DNA from: CBDFGN01 sp965247065
GTDB taxonomy: Bacteria; Bacteroidota; Bacteroidia; Cytophagales; Cyclobacteriaceae
Direction: 5' to 3'
Assembly: GCA_965247065.1 (NCBI GenBank)
Contig: CBDFGN010000006.1
Coordinates: 1,550,001 to 1,614,000 of the forward strand
DNA length: 64,000 bases
The notes below the pieces were generated by a model. That model worked only from the letters and a program-made list of their open reading frames with translations, was not told the DNA's origin and searched no databases. The translations under genes and the position numbers were made by a program. Positions 7,967 to 16,098 of the stretch are shown here, in pieces; position 1 is the first letter of the stretch; every line of letters starts with the position of its first letter.

Positions 7967-8467
7967 ATGAATACAAAAACAACAGCGCTTCAGATGCCCA
8001 AATCTTCAAGCGCACTCGGGACTCTTTTATGGTCTGGTTTTGCTGCAGGCAACTTAGATGCCGTTGCCGGCGTAATTGCGTATTATATTTATTTTGAGTT
8101 GAACCCATTCCAGGTTCTTCAATTTATTGCGAGCGGCATCTATGGCCCTTCCGCAATTGATGGCGGGACATTTATGGTTGTTGCGGGGCTACTGCTACAT
8201 TTTTTGATCGCCTATGTGGCGGCCATCATCTATTTTTATGCTTATCCAAAAATAAGTTTGCTGAGCAAGTACAAAGTGCCAGCAGGCTTGGTGTTTGGGT
8301 TGGGCGTTTGGATGGTGATGAACCTGTTGGTTTTACCGAACAGTAACATCCCGAAGATCCCATTCTACACCGGATTCGCCACCTGGGCCATTATCTGGCA
8401 TATGGCCTTAGTCGGATTGCCGATAGCGATTCTTACTGGAAGGTATTATACGAATAGGAAGCAGTAA
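7967..8467 (+). CDS. Four-helix membrane protein of unknown function
   Basis: The 166-residue protein has predicted transmembrane helices near residues 18-44, 66-95, 106-124 and 136-158, with the conserved-looking FAAGNLDAVAGVIAYYIYF at the N-terminus. It resembles small inner-membrane proteins often found beside Crp/Fnr genes in Bacteroidetes (loosely YagU/DUF1440-like), but I do not assign a function. It is probably co-regulated with the regulator upstream. Its transcript ends at a strong terminator, 8487-8518. Confidence 0.7.
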   Translation: MNTKTTALQMPKSSSALGTLLWSGFAAGNLDAVAGVIAYYIYFELNPFQVLQFIASGIYGPSAIDGGTFMVVAGLLLHFLIAYVAAIIYFYAYPKISLLSKYKVPAGLVFGLGVWMVMNLLVLPNSNIPKIPFYTGFATWAIIWHMALVGLPIAILTGRYYTNRKQ

Positions 8468-8486
8468 TTCGTGAAGTAATGATAGG

Positions 8487-8518
8487 AAAGCACTAGCCAT
8501 TCATGGCTAGTGCTTTTT
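8487..8518 (+). terminator. Rho-independent terminator
   Basis: A perfect 10-bp stem (GCACTAGCCA / TGGCTAGTGC) with a TTCA loop is followed by TTTTT, preceded by AAA on the other side. It lies 20 bases after the membrane protein stop and can act in both directions. Confidence 0.92.
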
Positions 8519-8590
8519 GATTGGCATTAATTCCTGATCCTATCGGCGTCATGGTGTTTACTCAAGGCGATCAATTAGGGCTGAAAAAAT

Positions 8591-9129
8591 ATGTCCTATT
8601 TTTACTTTGGACCTATAAACCAAAAATACCATGGTCCAACATTCAAAATAACAAACCCTTTTCTATGCTTCGTACTATCCACCGGCTTAATGATCGGTTG
8701 CAGTCCTCGGCCCAGGGTGCAAGCTTCTGAAATGGCCATAGAAAGAACAAGTGAAGGGGCAATGGATGAAACATCAACTGATATTAGTAATGTAACCTAT
8801 CTAGCCATAAATCATGAGGTTGACCACTGGGTGACATGGAAAGCAGACCTTGATACCCACTAACGCATCCGAAAGGATCATGAAATGAGTGGCTCCCTTT
8901 GTTCAGGGCTGCGGAGAATGAAAACGATGTTTGGGTGGTTTTACAAACGCAAAACCATAAATCTGCCAGAACCTTTGCTGCTGGGCAAGATTTAAAAGCC
9001 GTTATGAAAGAAAACGGTGTGCTGGGTGAACCTGAGTTTTCCCACCGCGATAAAATGGACTGTCTCAAACCCCAATTGGTATTCAAGACAGTCCTGATAA
9101 ATGCAGATCATTTCTCAAACTCACTGTGA
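8591..9129 (+). pseudogene. Dead lipoprotein gene (one nonsense codon, one frameshift)
   Basis: One frame gives a lipoprotein-like start (FVLSTGLMIGCSPRP, lipobox ending in Cys) and continues to VDHWVTWKADLDTH before a TAA at 8861-8863. The same frame goes on for RIRKDHEM, then shifts near 8896-8902. A second frame supplies ENENDVWVVLQTQNHKSARTFAAGQDLKAVM and KENGVLGEP to a stop at 9127-9129. The joined reading is one small ferredoxin-like-fold domain of about 95 residues, of the type found in antibiotic-biosynthesis-monooxygenase or DUF-type stress proteins. The two lesions mean it is not made. The 3' end overlaps the convergent SYLF gene by nine bases. Confidence 0.7.
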
Positions 9130-9687
9130 TTTGTCTGACTCATCATCGGGAATAAATTTGAATTTTTGACCCCCAATGGATGCTTCGTACATCAGGCCCC
9201 CTCGAGTCATTGTAAAAACAGCCACTTCATTTTCGTAGGCTGCGTCGGCCGAGGCTCCTGCGGTTACAGCAACCGCTGATGCCTGGGCTGCAAATTCATA
9301 ATTACTTTCCTTAAAGGATTCCAGGGCTTTTTCAGTTTCAAAGAAGATCACCTCCCTGTAGGCCTGGCCTCCCAATTGCAAGCCCCAGGAGATCTGAGTC
9401 ATCTTGGCATCTCCTATTGGCTCGTTCTGTTCAAAGACCATGCCCCTGCCATGTGCTCCCCCGACGCCCATGGCTCCTTTTCCAATGGCGGGAAATATCG
9501 CGTAGCCGTAGGCCTGGTCAAAGAATTTTTGCATATCCGGATCCTGGCCCCTGAACTCATTGATAGCTCTTAGGCTTTTCTCATAAGCTTCCGGATCCCA
9601 GCCACCTACCTGGGCTTGACCTGCTGTAACAATCAAAACCGATAATAAAGCGAGAAGTCGAGCTTTCATTTTTGCTAGATTTTTCAT
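9121..9687 (-). CDS. SYLF (Ysc84-like) lipid-binding domain protein
   Basis: The 188-residue exported protein has a signal peptide (LLALLSVLIVTAGQAQ) and a SYLF domain. The pattern is FFDQAYGYAIFPAIGKGAMGVGGAHGRGMVFE, ISWGLQLGGQAYREVIFFET and FTMTRGGLMYEASIGGQKF. Such domains bind phosphoinositides or membranes in eukaryotes and are of unknown role in bacteria. A second ATG at 9669 (MKARLLALL) gives a shorter signal peptide and is a possible true start. The gene lies just left of IS1595, which may have separated it from its original promoter. Confidence 0.85.
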   Translation of the reverse strand: MKNLAKMKARLLALLSVLIVTAGQAQVGGWDPEAYEKSLRAINEFRGQDPDMQKFFDQAYGYAIFPAIGKGAMGVGGAHGRGMVFEQNEPIGDAKMTQISWGLQLGGQAYREVIFFETEKALESFKESNYEFAAQASAVAVTAGASADAAYENEVAVFTMTRGGLMYEASIGGQKFKFIPDDESDKSQ

Positions 9688-9705
9688 TTTTAATTTATTT
9701 TAATA

Positions 9706-10688
9706 TGCTAGTCCGCAATCGTACCACTAAACTGAGCTAAAGACAAGATTATCAAACAGATTGGTTGAATACCTTCGATTGAGCTTATAACAGAACTCAT
9801 CCAAATAGTACTGAAGGTACTTTTCTTTGATAACATGATAAATGCCCAGCAGGGTCCGCTTTGCATTTGCAATGGCTATGTGTACCCATTTGAGTTCATC
9901 GGCACCCTCCCAGGAGGATTTAAAACTCACGTGAACATCTACCAGGCTTTTCAAATCCACATAACCGGTGGATTGATCAGTGAACAAAACGCTGGCAGGA
10001 TCAATGGCTTGGCTGACGACCTGCTGAATCGCCTCCTTGCTTTCTGAACGGTGAGCCTTCATCTTGAACTGCCCACAGAAATGCTCTGTGCGTCCGTCGA
10101 TTTCCAATGGAAAGGATTCCGCCATTACAGTTACTTTTGATTTCTTTTGGCTTCCTTTGCCCCGTTTAAGCCTTTTCTTAACCCGTTTGGACGTACCGGT
10201 GGCGAAATAGGCATCGTCCAGTTCTACCATCCCGGCAAGTGTTTGAGTCCCATCGGCCTTTCCCATGGCTGCTCGTATTTTGCGCATCATCAACCAAATC
10301 GGCTCATAGCGTTTGTGGCCCAGTTGTCTTCTGACTTCATGGGCAGAAAACCCTTTCTTAGTGGAGCTCATCAGGTGAAAGGCTATGTACCAATACCAAA
10401 ATGGAAGTTTGCTGCTCTGCAGTACAGTACCGCTTCGAAGGGTAGTCCTAAAACCGCATTGCTTGCACTGAAACTGCTCTTTTCCGGAAAGCCAATAATG
10501 CGAAGGGTGACTGCATTTCTTGCAGATAATCCCTTTCCTGATCCGATACTCGCGAAAATGATCACGGCACATCTGTTCATTGGGAAACCGTTTAATAAAT
10601 TCTACAAGGTTCATGGCTATGTTTTTTTCAACAAGGTCGCCAAGCCCTCTGACAGCTTATGTCAATTGGGTATCTTTACGGACTAGCA
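9706..10688 (-). mobile_element. IS1595-family insertion sequence
   Basis: The 983-bp element has imperfect 20-bp terminal inverted repeats starting TGCTAGTCCG (16 of 20 match: 9706-9725 and 10669-10688) and one transposase. A clean 8-bp target duplication, expected for this family, was not found in the AT-rich flanks, so the target site may have diverged. Confidence 0.85.
9727..10614 (-). CDS. IS1595-family transposase (ISXO2-like)
   Basis: The 295-residue protein has an N-terminal zinc ribbon (CKKCSHPSHYW, then FQCKQCGFRT) that binds the element ends. An ISXO2-like DDE/N domain follows, with acidic residues in GMVELDDAYFA and SVLFTDQSTGY. The C-terminal signature is WVHIAIANAKRTLLGIYH and YLDEFCYKLNRRY. 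The length is normal and no lesion is seen, so the element is likely still active. Confidence 0.93.
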   Translation of the reverse strand: MNLVEFIKRFPNEQMCRDHFREYRIRKGIICKKCSHPSHYWLSGKEQFQCKQCGFRTTLRSGTVLQSSKLPFWYWYIAFHLMSSTKKGFSAHEVRRQLGHKRYEPIWLMMRKIRAAMGKADGTQTLAGMVELDDAYFATGTSKRVKKRLKRGKGSQKKSKVTVMAESFPLEIDGRTEHFCGQFKMKAHRSESKEAIQQVVSQAIDPASVLFTDQSTGYVDLKSLVDVHVSFKSSWEGADELKWVHIAIANAKRTLLGIYHVIKEKYLQYYLDEFCYKLNRRYSTNLFDNLVFSSV

Positions 10689-10787
10689 GATATTTTAATG
10701 AGTGTTTCAGATTTACTAATTAAAACGGCTCTTTGATGCCTCCAAAGTCCTGAAATGAAAGTCTGGACCTTTTCCCGCAAACTTTTT

Positions 10788-13151
10788 CTAAAACTCAATC
10801 TTATAACTTAAACTTGGAATAACGACAACACTTTCGGTGGCTTCAATTGTCCGGCTCTTGAAATTGTATTCATAACCGTCGAAATCGGGGGACCCCAGGA
10901 TATTCTTTACCTGAAGTGCCCAGACCGAAGAATGCTTTGGTTTGTTCTTGCGGTAGGTAATGGACAGATCAAAATAATAGACCTCCGTTTCCTGATCCCG
11001 GAAAGCACTGTACTCATCAAACACAGGCTCGCGGGCCTCTAATGATGCGGCTTCATCGACGGGGCTCATCCTTTTGCCTCCCATCAGGTTTAGTCGGGCA
11101 TTCACTCCCCACCACCGGTTTCCGCCTGCTCCGGTTTGCCATTCCTTTCCACCCAGGATATCAAAGGAATAACCCCGGTTGAAACGGGTATTCCGCCAAA
11201 TGCCATCTCCTCCTTGGTACTTACTTTCAAACAGAGATCCTGTTACCAAATAGTAAAAGTTATTGTTCAGGAATCTTTCCACAGTGAGATCCAGCCCATA
11301 ATTACGACCCTCCCCGGAATTCACCAGTGCTTTATCAAAGAACCAGTCCTGCTCGAAATTCAGCATTGAAAAGGAACTATCGGCAATTACCGGAACATCA
11401 TACAATAACTGGTAATAGGGTTCAGCCTTGAATCGTAAACCCTCCCGGATTACCCAATCATAACTTAATACCAGATGATGGGCCCTGGAAAGTTTTAAAT
11501 CCTTGTTGGGTAATCGATTATCGGCGGCTTGCACAAAATAGATCTTGGCATCCTCCATCTGGCTATGATTTCCGTAACCCAGGCTTAATGACCTAAAAGG
11601 ATCCATATGCCAGCTAAAACTGGCCCTAGGTTCCAATGTTAATTGGTCATTCAGCTCAAAATATTGGCTGTGGAAACCAAGATTAGTTGAGAACGCCGGA
11701 TTAATCCGGTAGCGGACCTGGGAAAACACCTGGGCCCGGGAGACACTTCCAGCAGCTTCCACGATAGTCCTCATAGGCTCGTTAGTGTGATCGGCTGCTT
11801 TTATATCCAGGTTGTAAAAATGACGATGTAATAACACACCGGATCGGCTGGTCACTTTTCGAGAGACTTTTTGATTTAGCTGTGAGGAAATAGAAAAGGT
11901 GCCGGTGAAATTATCCACCCTGTGGTATGGATTCAAATTCAGGTCCGGATCCAGGCGGTCTTCATACCAATACGAATCGTTCATCGAGGCGGCCACACTA
12001 GTTTTCAGCAGGCTCTTGTCGCCAAGGTTTATTTTGTGGGTTAGCCCTGTGGCCCCCAGATTAAACCCATATTCATAATCCTTAAAATCTTCCTCGGTTT
12101 CCCAGAGTGAGGTATCCATAATCAGGGCCTCATTTTTTTGGCCAAAATCCTTACCTCCAACGCCCCAAAAAGAAAATTCTCCGGCTTTAGTGGGGAAATT
12201 GAGTTTAAAGGAAAGATCCTGGTAATTGATGGTATTGGAATTATCCGGCAAAATGGGTTGGATCAAACCCAGAGTTGAATAGCGATAATTAAATAGGTAA
12301 GACGATTCTCCGCGCTTGCTCAAAGGACCTTCCGAGGCCAGGTCAAGACCGATTAAGCCGGCCTGGAAGGTGTGCTCGTGTTTTTCATTATTTCCACTCC
12401 TCAGGTTCATATCAAAAACGCCGGATAGGGCATTACCGTATTCAGCCGGAAAGGATCCGGTCATAAAGTCGGAGTTATCCAGGACCTGGTTACTCAGCAA
12501 AGTGACAAATCCTCCTCCGGCGATTGTCGCTCCGGCGAAGTGACTGGGACTGGGAATTTCAATACCCTCCATTCTCCACTGGACCCCCTTGGGGGCATTC
12601 CCCCGGATTATGATCGAATTCTGTCCCAGCGAGTTTGAAGTTACACCGGCAAAGGCGGTAGCCATCCTTGCGGGATCGTCCAACCCCCCGGCATACCTGC
12701 GGGTTTCCTCGATGGTGAATGGCCGGGCGCTGACGGTGGCCATATCATTCAAAGGCATCTCCTTGGAAGTCGGAGCTTGGATCACAAATTCACTGATCAG
12801 AATGGATGACTCCTTCAGTTTAACTTTGATGAAATTTGATTTTCCTGAATGGACGATTATGTCTTGGGTAGTCACCGTTTCATATCCCACATGGGATATT
12901 TGGACCGCATAGCGTCCGAGGGGTACATTTTCGATCCTGAAATTACCTTCCAGATCGGTACTTCCTCCTAATAAAGGATCTCTGTTTAAAAGCATAACAC
13001 TTGCCCCGGGTAGGGGAATTTCCGAAACTTCGTCTATTACTTTACCCCGGATCGTTTGGGTCAGTTCTTGACCCCAGAGTCCCCAGCTCGATGCTGCCAT
13101 GACCAGCAGCAGTGAAATTCTTTTTAACATATTTTTAAAATTTGGTGTCAT
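10788..13151 (-). CDS. TonB-dependent receptor with carboxypeptidase-like regulatory domain
   Basis: The 787-residue outer-membrane receptor has a signal peptide (LLLVMAASSWGLWGQ). Next comes a CarboxypepD_reg-like domain at about residues 33-115 (IRGKVIDEVSEIPLPGASVML, GNFRIENVPLGRYAVQISHVGYETV), then a plug with SIIIRGNAPKGVQWRMEGIEI and FPAEYGNALSGVFDMNLRSG, then a beta-barrel ending in an aromatic terminal strand (PSLSYKIEF). It imports a large ligand using TonB energy; the ligand is unknown. The second ATG at 13130 (MLKRISLL) may be the true start. It lies directly downstream of the AraC-type regulator at 13299-14405, which probably controls it. No SusD-like partner is adjacent. Confidence 0.9.
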   Translation of the reverse strand: MTPNFKNMLKRISLLLVMAASSWGLWGQELTQTIRGKVIDEVSEIPLPGASVMLLNRDPLLGGSTDLEGNFRIENVPLGRYAVQISHVGYETVTTQDIIVHSGKSNFIKVKLKESSILISEFVIQAPTSKEMPLNDMATVSARPFTIEETRRYAGGLDDPARMATAFAGVTSNSLGQNSIIIRGNAPKGVQWRMEGIEIPSPSHFAGATIAGGGFVTLLSNQVLDNSDFMTGSFPAEYGNALSGVFDMNLRSGNNEKHEHTFQAGLIGLDLASEGPLSKRGESSYLFNYRYSTLGLIQPILPDNSNTINYQDLSFKLNFPTKAGEFSFWGVGGKDFGQKNEALIMDTSLWETEEDFKDYEYGFNLGATGLTHKINLGDKSLLKTSVAASMNDSYWYEDRLDPDLNLNPYHRVDNFTGTFSISSQLNQKVSRKVTSRSGVLLHRHFYNLDIKAADHTNEPMRTIVEAAGSVSRAQVFSQVRYRINPAFSTNLGFHSQYFELNDQLTLEPRASFSWHMDPFRSLSLGYGNHSQMEDAKIYFVQAADNRLPNKDLKLSRAHHLVLSYDWVIREGLRFKAEPYYQLLYDVPVIADSSFSMLNFEQDWFFDKALVNSGEGRNYGLDLTVERFLNNNFYYLVTGSLFESKYQGGDGIWRNTRFNRGYSFDILGGKEWQTGAGGNRWWGVNARLNLMGGKRMSPVDEAASLEAREPVFDEYSAFRDQETEVYYFDLSITYRKNKPKHSSVWALQVKNILGSPDFDGYEYNFKSRTIEATESVVVIPSLSYKIEF

Positions 13152-13298
13152 GAAAAAAAACGCAGAGAGGGGATCCTGAACGTCCGGGAGTGTAAGTCTG
13201 GCGCTCTTTTTACATGGGCTGACAGGAAAAATGTTTCGGGGCCCGTTGCTTTTGTCACCCCTCGAGTCGGCAAGCGTTCAGAATATCTTCAAGGGGTT

Positions 13299-14405
13299 TT
13301 AGGCGGTTAGCTGCCTATAGTATTCAGAAGGCGTTTGCCCGGTGAATTTCTTAAAAACTTCGTTAAAGGAAGATTTGGAGCTGAATCCACTTTCCAGCCC
13401 GTGGGCCAATAGGGTATAGTTGGAGGCCGTTTTCGTGTTCAATTTTTTCTTAAATTCCTCGACCCGGTATTTGTTGATAAAGTCATAAAAATTCTGGTTT
13501 AGCCTATCATTAATTACCTGGGAAACATAGTTGGGATTAAGTTCCAAACGATTGGCAAGTTGGGGTAAGGTGATTTTGGTTTCCAGGTAAGACTTTTCAA
13601 CTTCCATGTGGTTTATAAGTTTCTTATAATACTCCTCAGCCTGGTCTTCCCTCAAGGCCGATTTCTGGTACTTGATTTTGGCTTCGGTTTCGGTCTTGTC
13701 GGCGGGATTGATGTTGTCAGTAAAAATTACTCCTTGCCTAGTACCATAGTACCCGATCAGAAAAATAAATAGAGTTACAGCCACATAGATCAAATTGGCT
13801 CCGGCCCGTTCGTCCAGGAGGTTGGAAATCAAAACCACACTCCATATGATAGCCATTCCGATGATTACATTTCTCAACCAATTCAAGTTTATCTTTTCGG
13901 TATATGAAAAATTGTCTCCGATGTTGTTGTGATGTTTTCTTAGTAGTATCAGGGACCACAGGATATAAACTGGCCCCGACAGGTCAACTAGTATATAAAA
14001 TATTCCTGACAGCAAGGAGGGATCAGTCTCTGCAACGTGAATCCATTGGTGCAGTTCTTCTTTGGATAGGAAGACTTTGGGAAGCAGGTACAAATAATAC
14101 AGAATGGCAGGACTGTAATTCAGCCATAGTAGTCTTTTGATTATTTGATCCTGATTGATAAGTGAGACGACATAAATAAGGAGGAAAGGTCCGTGGACCA
14201 GGGGGAGAGGAACAAGCAATCCCTGGACATGGGGATGTGTTTCGTAAAATCCAATATAGTATAGGTAATACAGGAAAAGGTGCAAGCCAAGTATTAACAT
14301 CCAGATAGCCAGGATTTTATCTGCTAACCCCTTCCTCTTCTTATTGAGAAGTATGAATTCAATGAAGAACGCCTGGACGATGCCAACTATGTAGATTATT
14401 CCCAT
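13299..14405 (-). CDS. AraC-family regulator with N-terminal 7-helix-type membrane domain
   Basis: The 368-residue protein has about seven transmembrane helices in residues 1-235. A cytoplasmic linker (PADKTETEAKIKYQKSAL) and a C-terminal AraC double helix-turn-helix follow at about residues 265-366 (ITLPQLANRLELNPNYVSQVIN, YTLLAHGLESGFSSKSSFNEVFKK, FTGQTPSEYYRQ). This layout senses an envelope signal and acts on nearby DNA from the membrane. It lies 147 bases upstream of the TonB receptor on the same strand, the most likely target. The truncated gene at 1-320 encodes a related N-terminal domain. Confidence 0.9.
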   Translation of the reverse strand: MGIIYIVGIVQAFFIEFILLNKKRKGLADKILAIWMLILGLHLFLYYLYYIGFYETHPHVQGLLVPLPLVHGPFLLIYVVSLINQDQIIKRLLWLNYSPAILYYLYLLPKVFLSKEELHQWIHVAETDPSLLSGIFYILVDLSGPVYILWSLILLRKHHNNIGDNFSYTEKINLNWLRNVIIGMAIIWSVVLISNLLDERAGANLIYVAVTLFIFLIGYYGTRQGVIFTDNINPADKTETEAKIKYQKSALREDQAEEYYKKLINHMEVEKSYLETKITLPQLANRLELNPNYVSQVINDRLNQNFYDFINKYRVEEFKKKLNTKTASNYTLLAHGLESGFSSKSSFNEVFKKFTGQTPSEYYRQLTA

Positions 14406-14558
14406 TCATATAAAATTAGAGATTAGGAATCATAAACTTGGGATCGTCGACCCATAAATGGGATCCGTTAAAATCCGTCTGGAAATAAAGAAGTAAGGCC
14501 AGCTTTTTTGTTTGACCGGATTGTAGAGTAATTATCATTGATGGCCGAGCTACGATGG

Positions 14559-15590
14559 TCATTGGCTATGGCGGGAGACACTGATTAATTCCATGGGTTT
14601 GGCTTTGCCCTTGAGCTCTATAGATCCCATGCTCTGGGTTTGGAAATTCCCGGTCGGGGGTAACAGTTGAGAAAGTTCTGAGGATATCAACAGTGGGCTT
14701 CCCAACTGGTTGCAAAGTCCTTGAATTCTGGAGGTAGTATTAAGCACGTCTCCGTTGAATACGATATCCTTTTTCATGTCCCCAATTTCAGCGCTAATAA
14801 CCTCCCCACAATGCACTCCAGCCTTGAATTCGGGAACAGTTTGGTATTTGGATAAATAATGTTCCTTAGCTTGTTCAATACGATCCTGTATGCTGTAAAA
14901 AACATGGAGACAATTGGAATTTTCGATTCCTTTTTTCGTTTTCCAGGTCAAGACAATTTCGTCTCCCACGTATTGGTAGATCTGGGCGTATCTACTTATG
15001 ACCGAATCGGTAATGTCCCTGATAAAATCATTCAGGAACGAGTAATAGCCATAGTGGCCCAAGTTTTCGGCAATAGAGGTTGAGGACTTAAGATCCAGGA
15101 ACATAAAAACTCTTTGTTCAATTTTGGGTGTATGGTAGTGGCCTCCTACAAACTTTAGCAAAACCCCAGGACCAAGTAGCTTGTTGAGTTGGATAAAGAA
15201 AATTATGACCAGGAAAAAGAATCCGGTAATGCCGATCTGTACATATTTTTCGTAAGGGTAAATAACCTCGGTCAAAAAGTCTTGAAGTGTTTTATCCTGA
15301 ACAAGCTTTCCATAGAGCAATGCGAAGCCTAGGAATACGAGGGTGATAATGCCCACATAGGTAGCCGTTTTAGTAATTACCGTCCTGGTGAATGAATGGG
15401 TTCTCATCCTTGTTGGAAAAACAAATTCTTCGAAGGCTGCTAATAGGATTCCTAGGGCAAAACCTATGCTAGGACCGACGAATGAGATATAACCATCAGA
15501 AAGCACCTGATAGCAAACACCAAACAGCGTGGTAAATGATGTTATAACCGCTGAGGATTTCAATTTGTGATAGAGAATAGGATTAATCAT
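14559..15590 (-). CDS. Membrane-bound adenylate/guanylate cyclase (class III)
   Basis: The 343-residue protein has four predicted transmembrane helices in residues 10-145 and a class III nucleotide cyclase domain at about 160-335. The metal-binding aspartates are in FMFLDLKSSTSIAE and YQYVGDEIVLTW. Further on are FKAGVHCGEVISAEIGDMKKDIVFNGDVLNTTSRI and LLISSELSQLL. It would make cAMP (or cGMP) from ATP (or GTP) on the cytoplasmic face; which one is not certain from sequence. The N-terminal region has no recognised ligand domain. It lies 153 bases upstream of the AraC-type gene on the same strand, probably as a separate unit. Confidence 0.9.
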   Translation of the reverse strand: MINPILYHKLKSSAVITSFTTLFGVCYQVLSDGYISFVGPSIGFALGILLAAFEEFVFPTRMRTHSFTRTVITKTATYVGIITLVFLGFALLYGKLVQDKTLQDFLTEVIYPYEKYVQIGITGFFFLVIIFFIQLNKLLGPGVLLKFVGGHYHTPKIEQRVFMFLDLKSSTSIAENLGHYGYYSFLNDFIRDITDSVISRYAQIYQYVGDEIVLTWKTKKGIENSNCLHVFYSIQDRIEQAKEHYLSKYQTVPEFKAGVHCGEVISAEIGDMKKDIVFNGDVLNTTSRIQGLCNQLGSPLLISSELSQLLPPTGNFQTQSMGSIELKGKAKPMELISVSRHSQ

Positions 15591-16098
15591 TTTAGTTGAT
15601 TTAGAAAGAAAGATAAGGAAATTGAAGCAGGGAGTAGATATTGTGGACAGCGGTCATCACTCCGGAAATCCCATCCTGTCCATCATCTCCTGCGCGCCTT
15701 CGCATAGCTTTAGCGACGCAAATCCACCCGCGATCGCTTTGCGGTCGGTTTGAAAGGTCATTCCACTTTGTTTTGGGACACCTCCCCATCATCGTCCTGG
15801 TAGGCTTTCTCCATCCCTATCCGGTTCTGTGCTCCTCTGTTTCCCCAGGAGCCCGAGTGGAAATAATCCTTTATACCGTTCTGCAGGCTTGGGAGATCGG
15901 GGTATTTGCTAATTGTTGAAAAATGCCCCCGGTTGAAATTTTAAGATCGACTGCCCAGCAGTCCGAAGGTTTTCTACTTTTGGGCTTCCAAATCTTAATC
16001 ATACCGGGATTTGCAGCTTGTTTTCTTTGCGTTTTGGGATATTTTATTGATTTTCCCTTTTGCAATGATTGCTAATTCAGAACTGATTTCGTAGCTCT
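15591..16098. other. Intergenic stretch, no gene seen
   Basis: About 500 bases between the cyclase and GAF genes. Short open frames exist on both strands, but none has a recognisable domain, signal peptide or start context. I see no clear terminator. Confidence 0.4.

Noticed and set aside
15601..15919. Short frames on both strands between the cyclase and GAF genes
   Set aside because: No domain, no start context, no counterpart elsewhere in the window.
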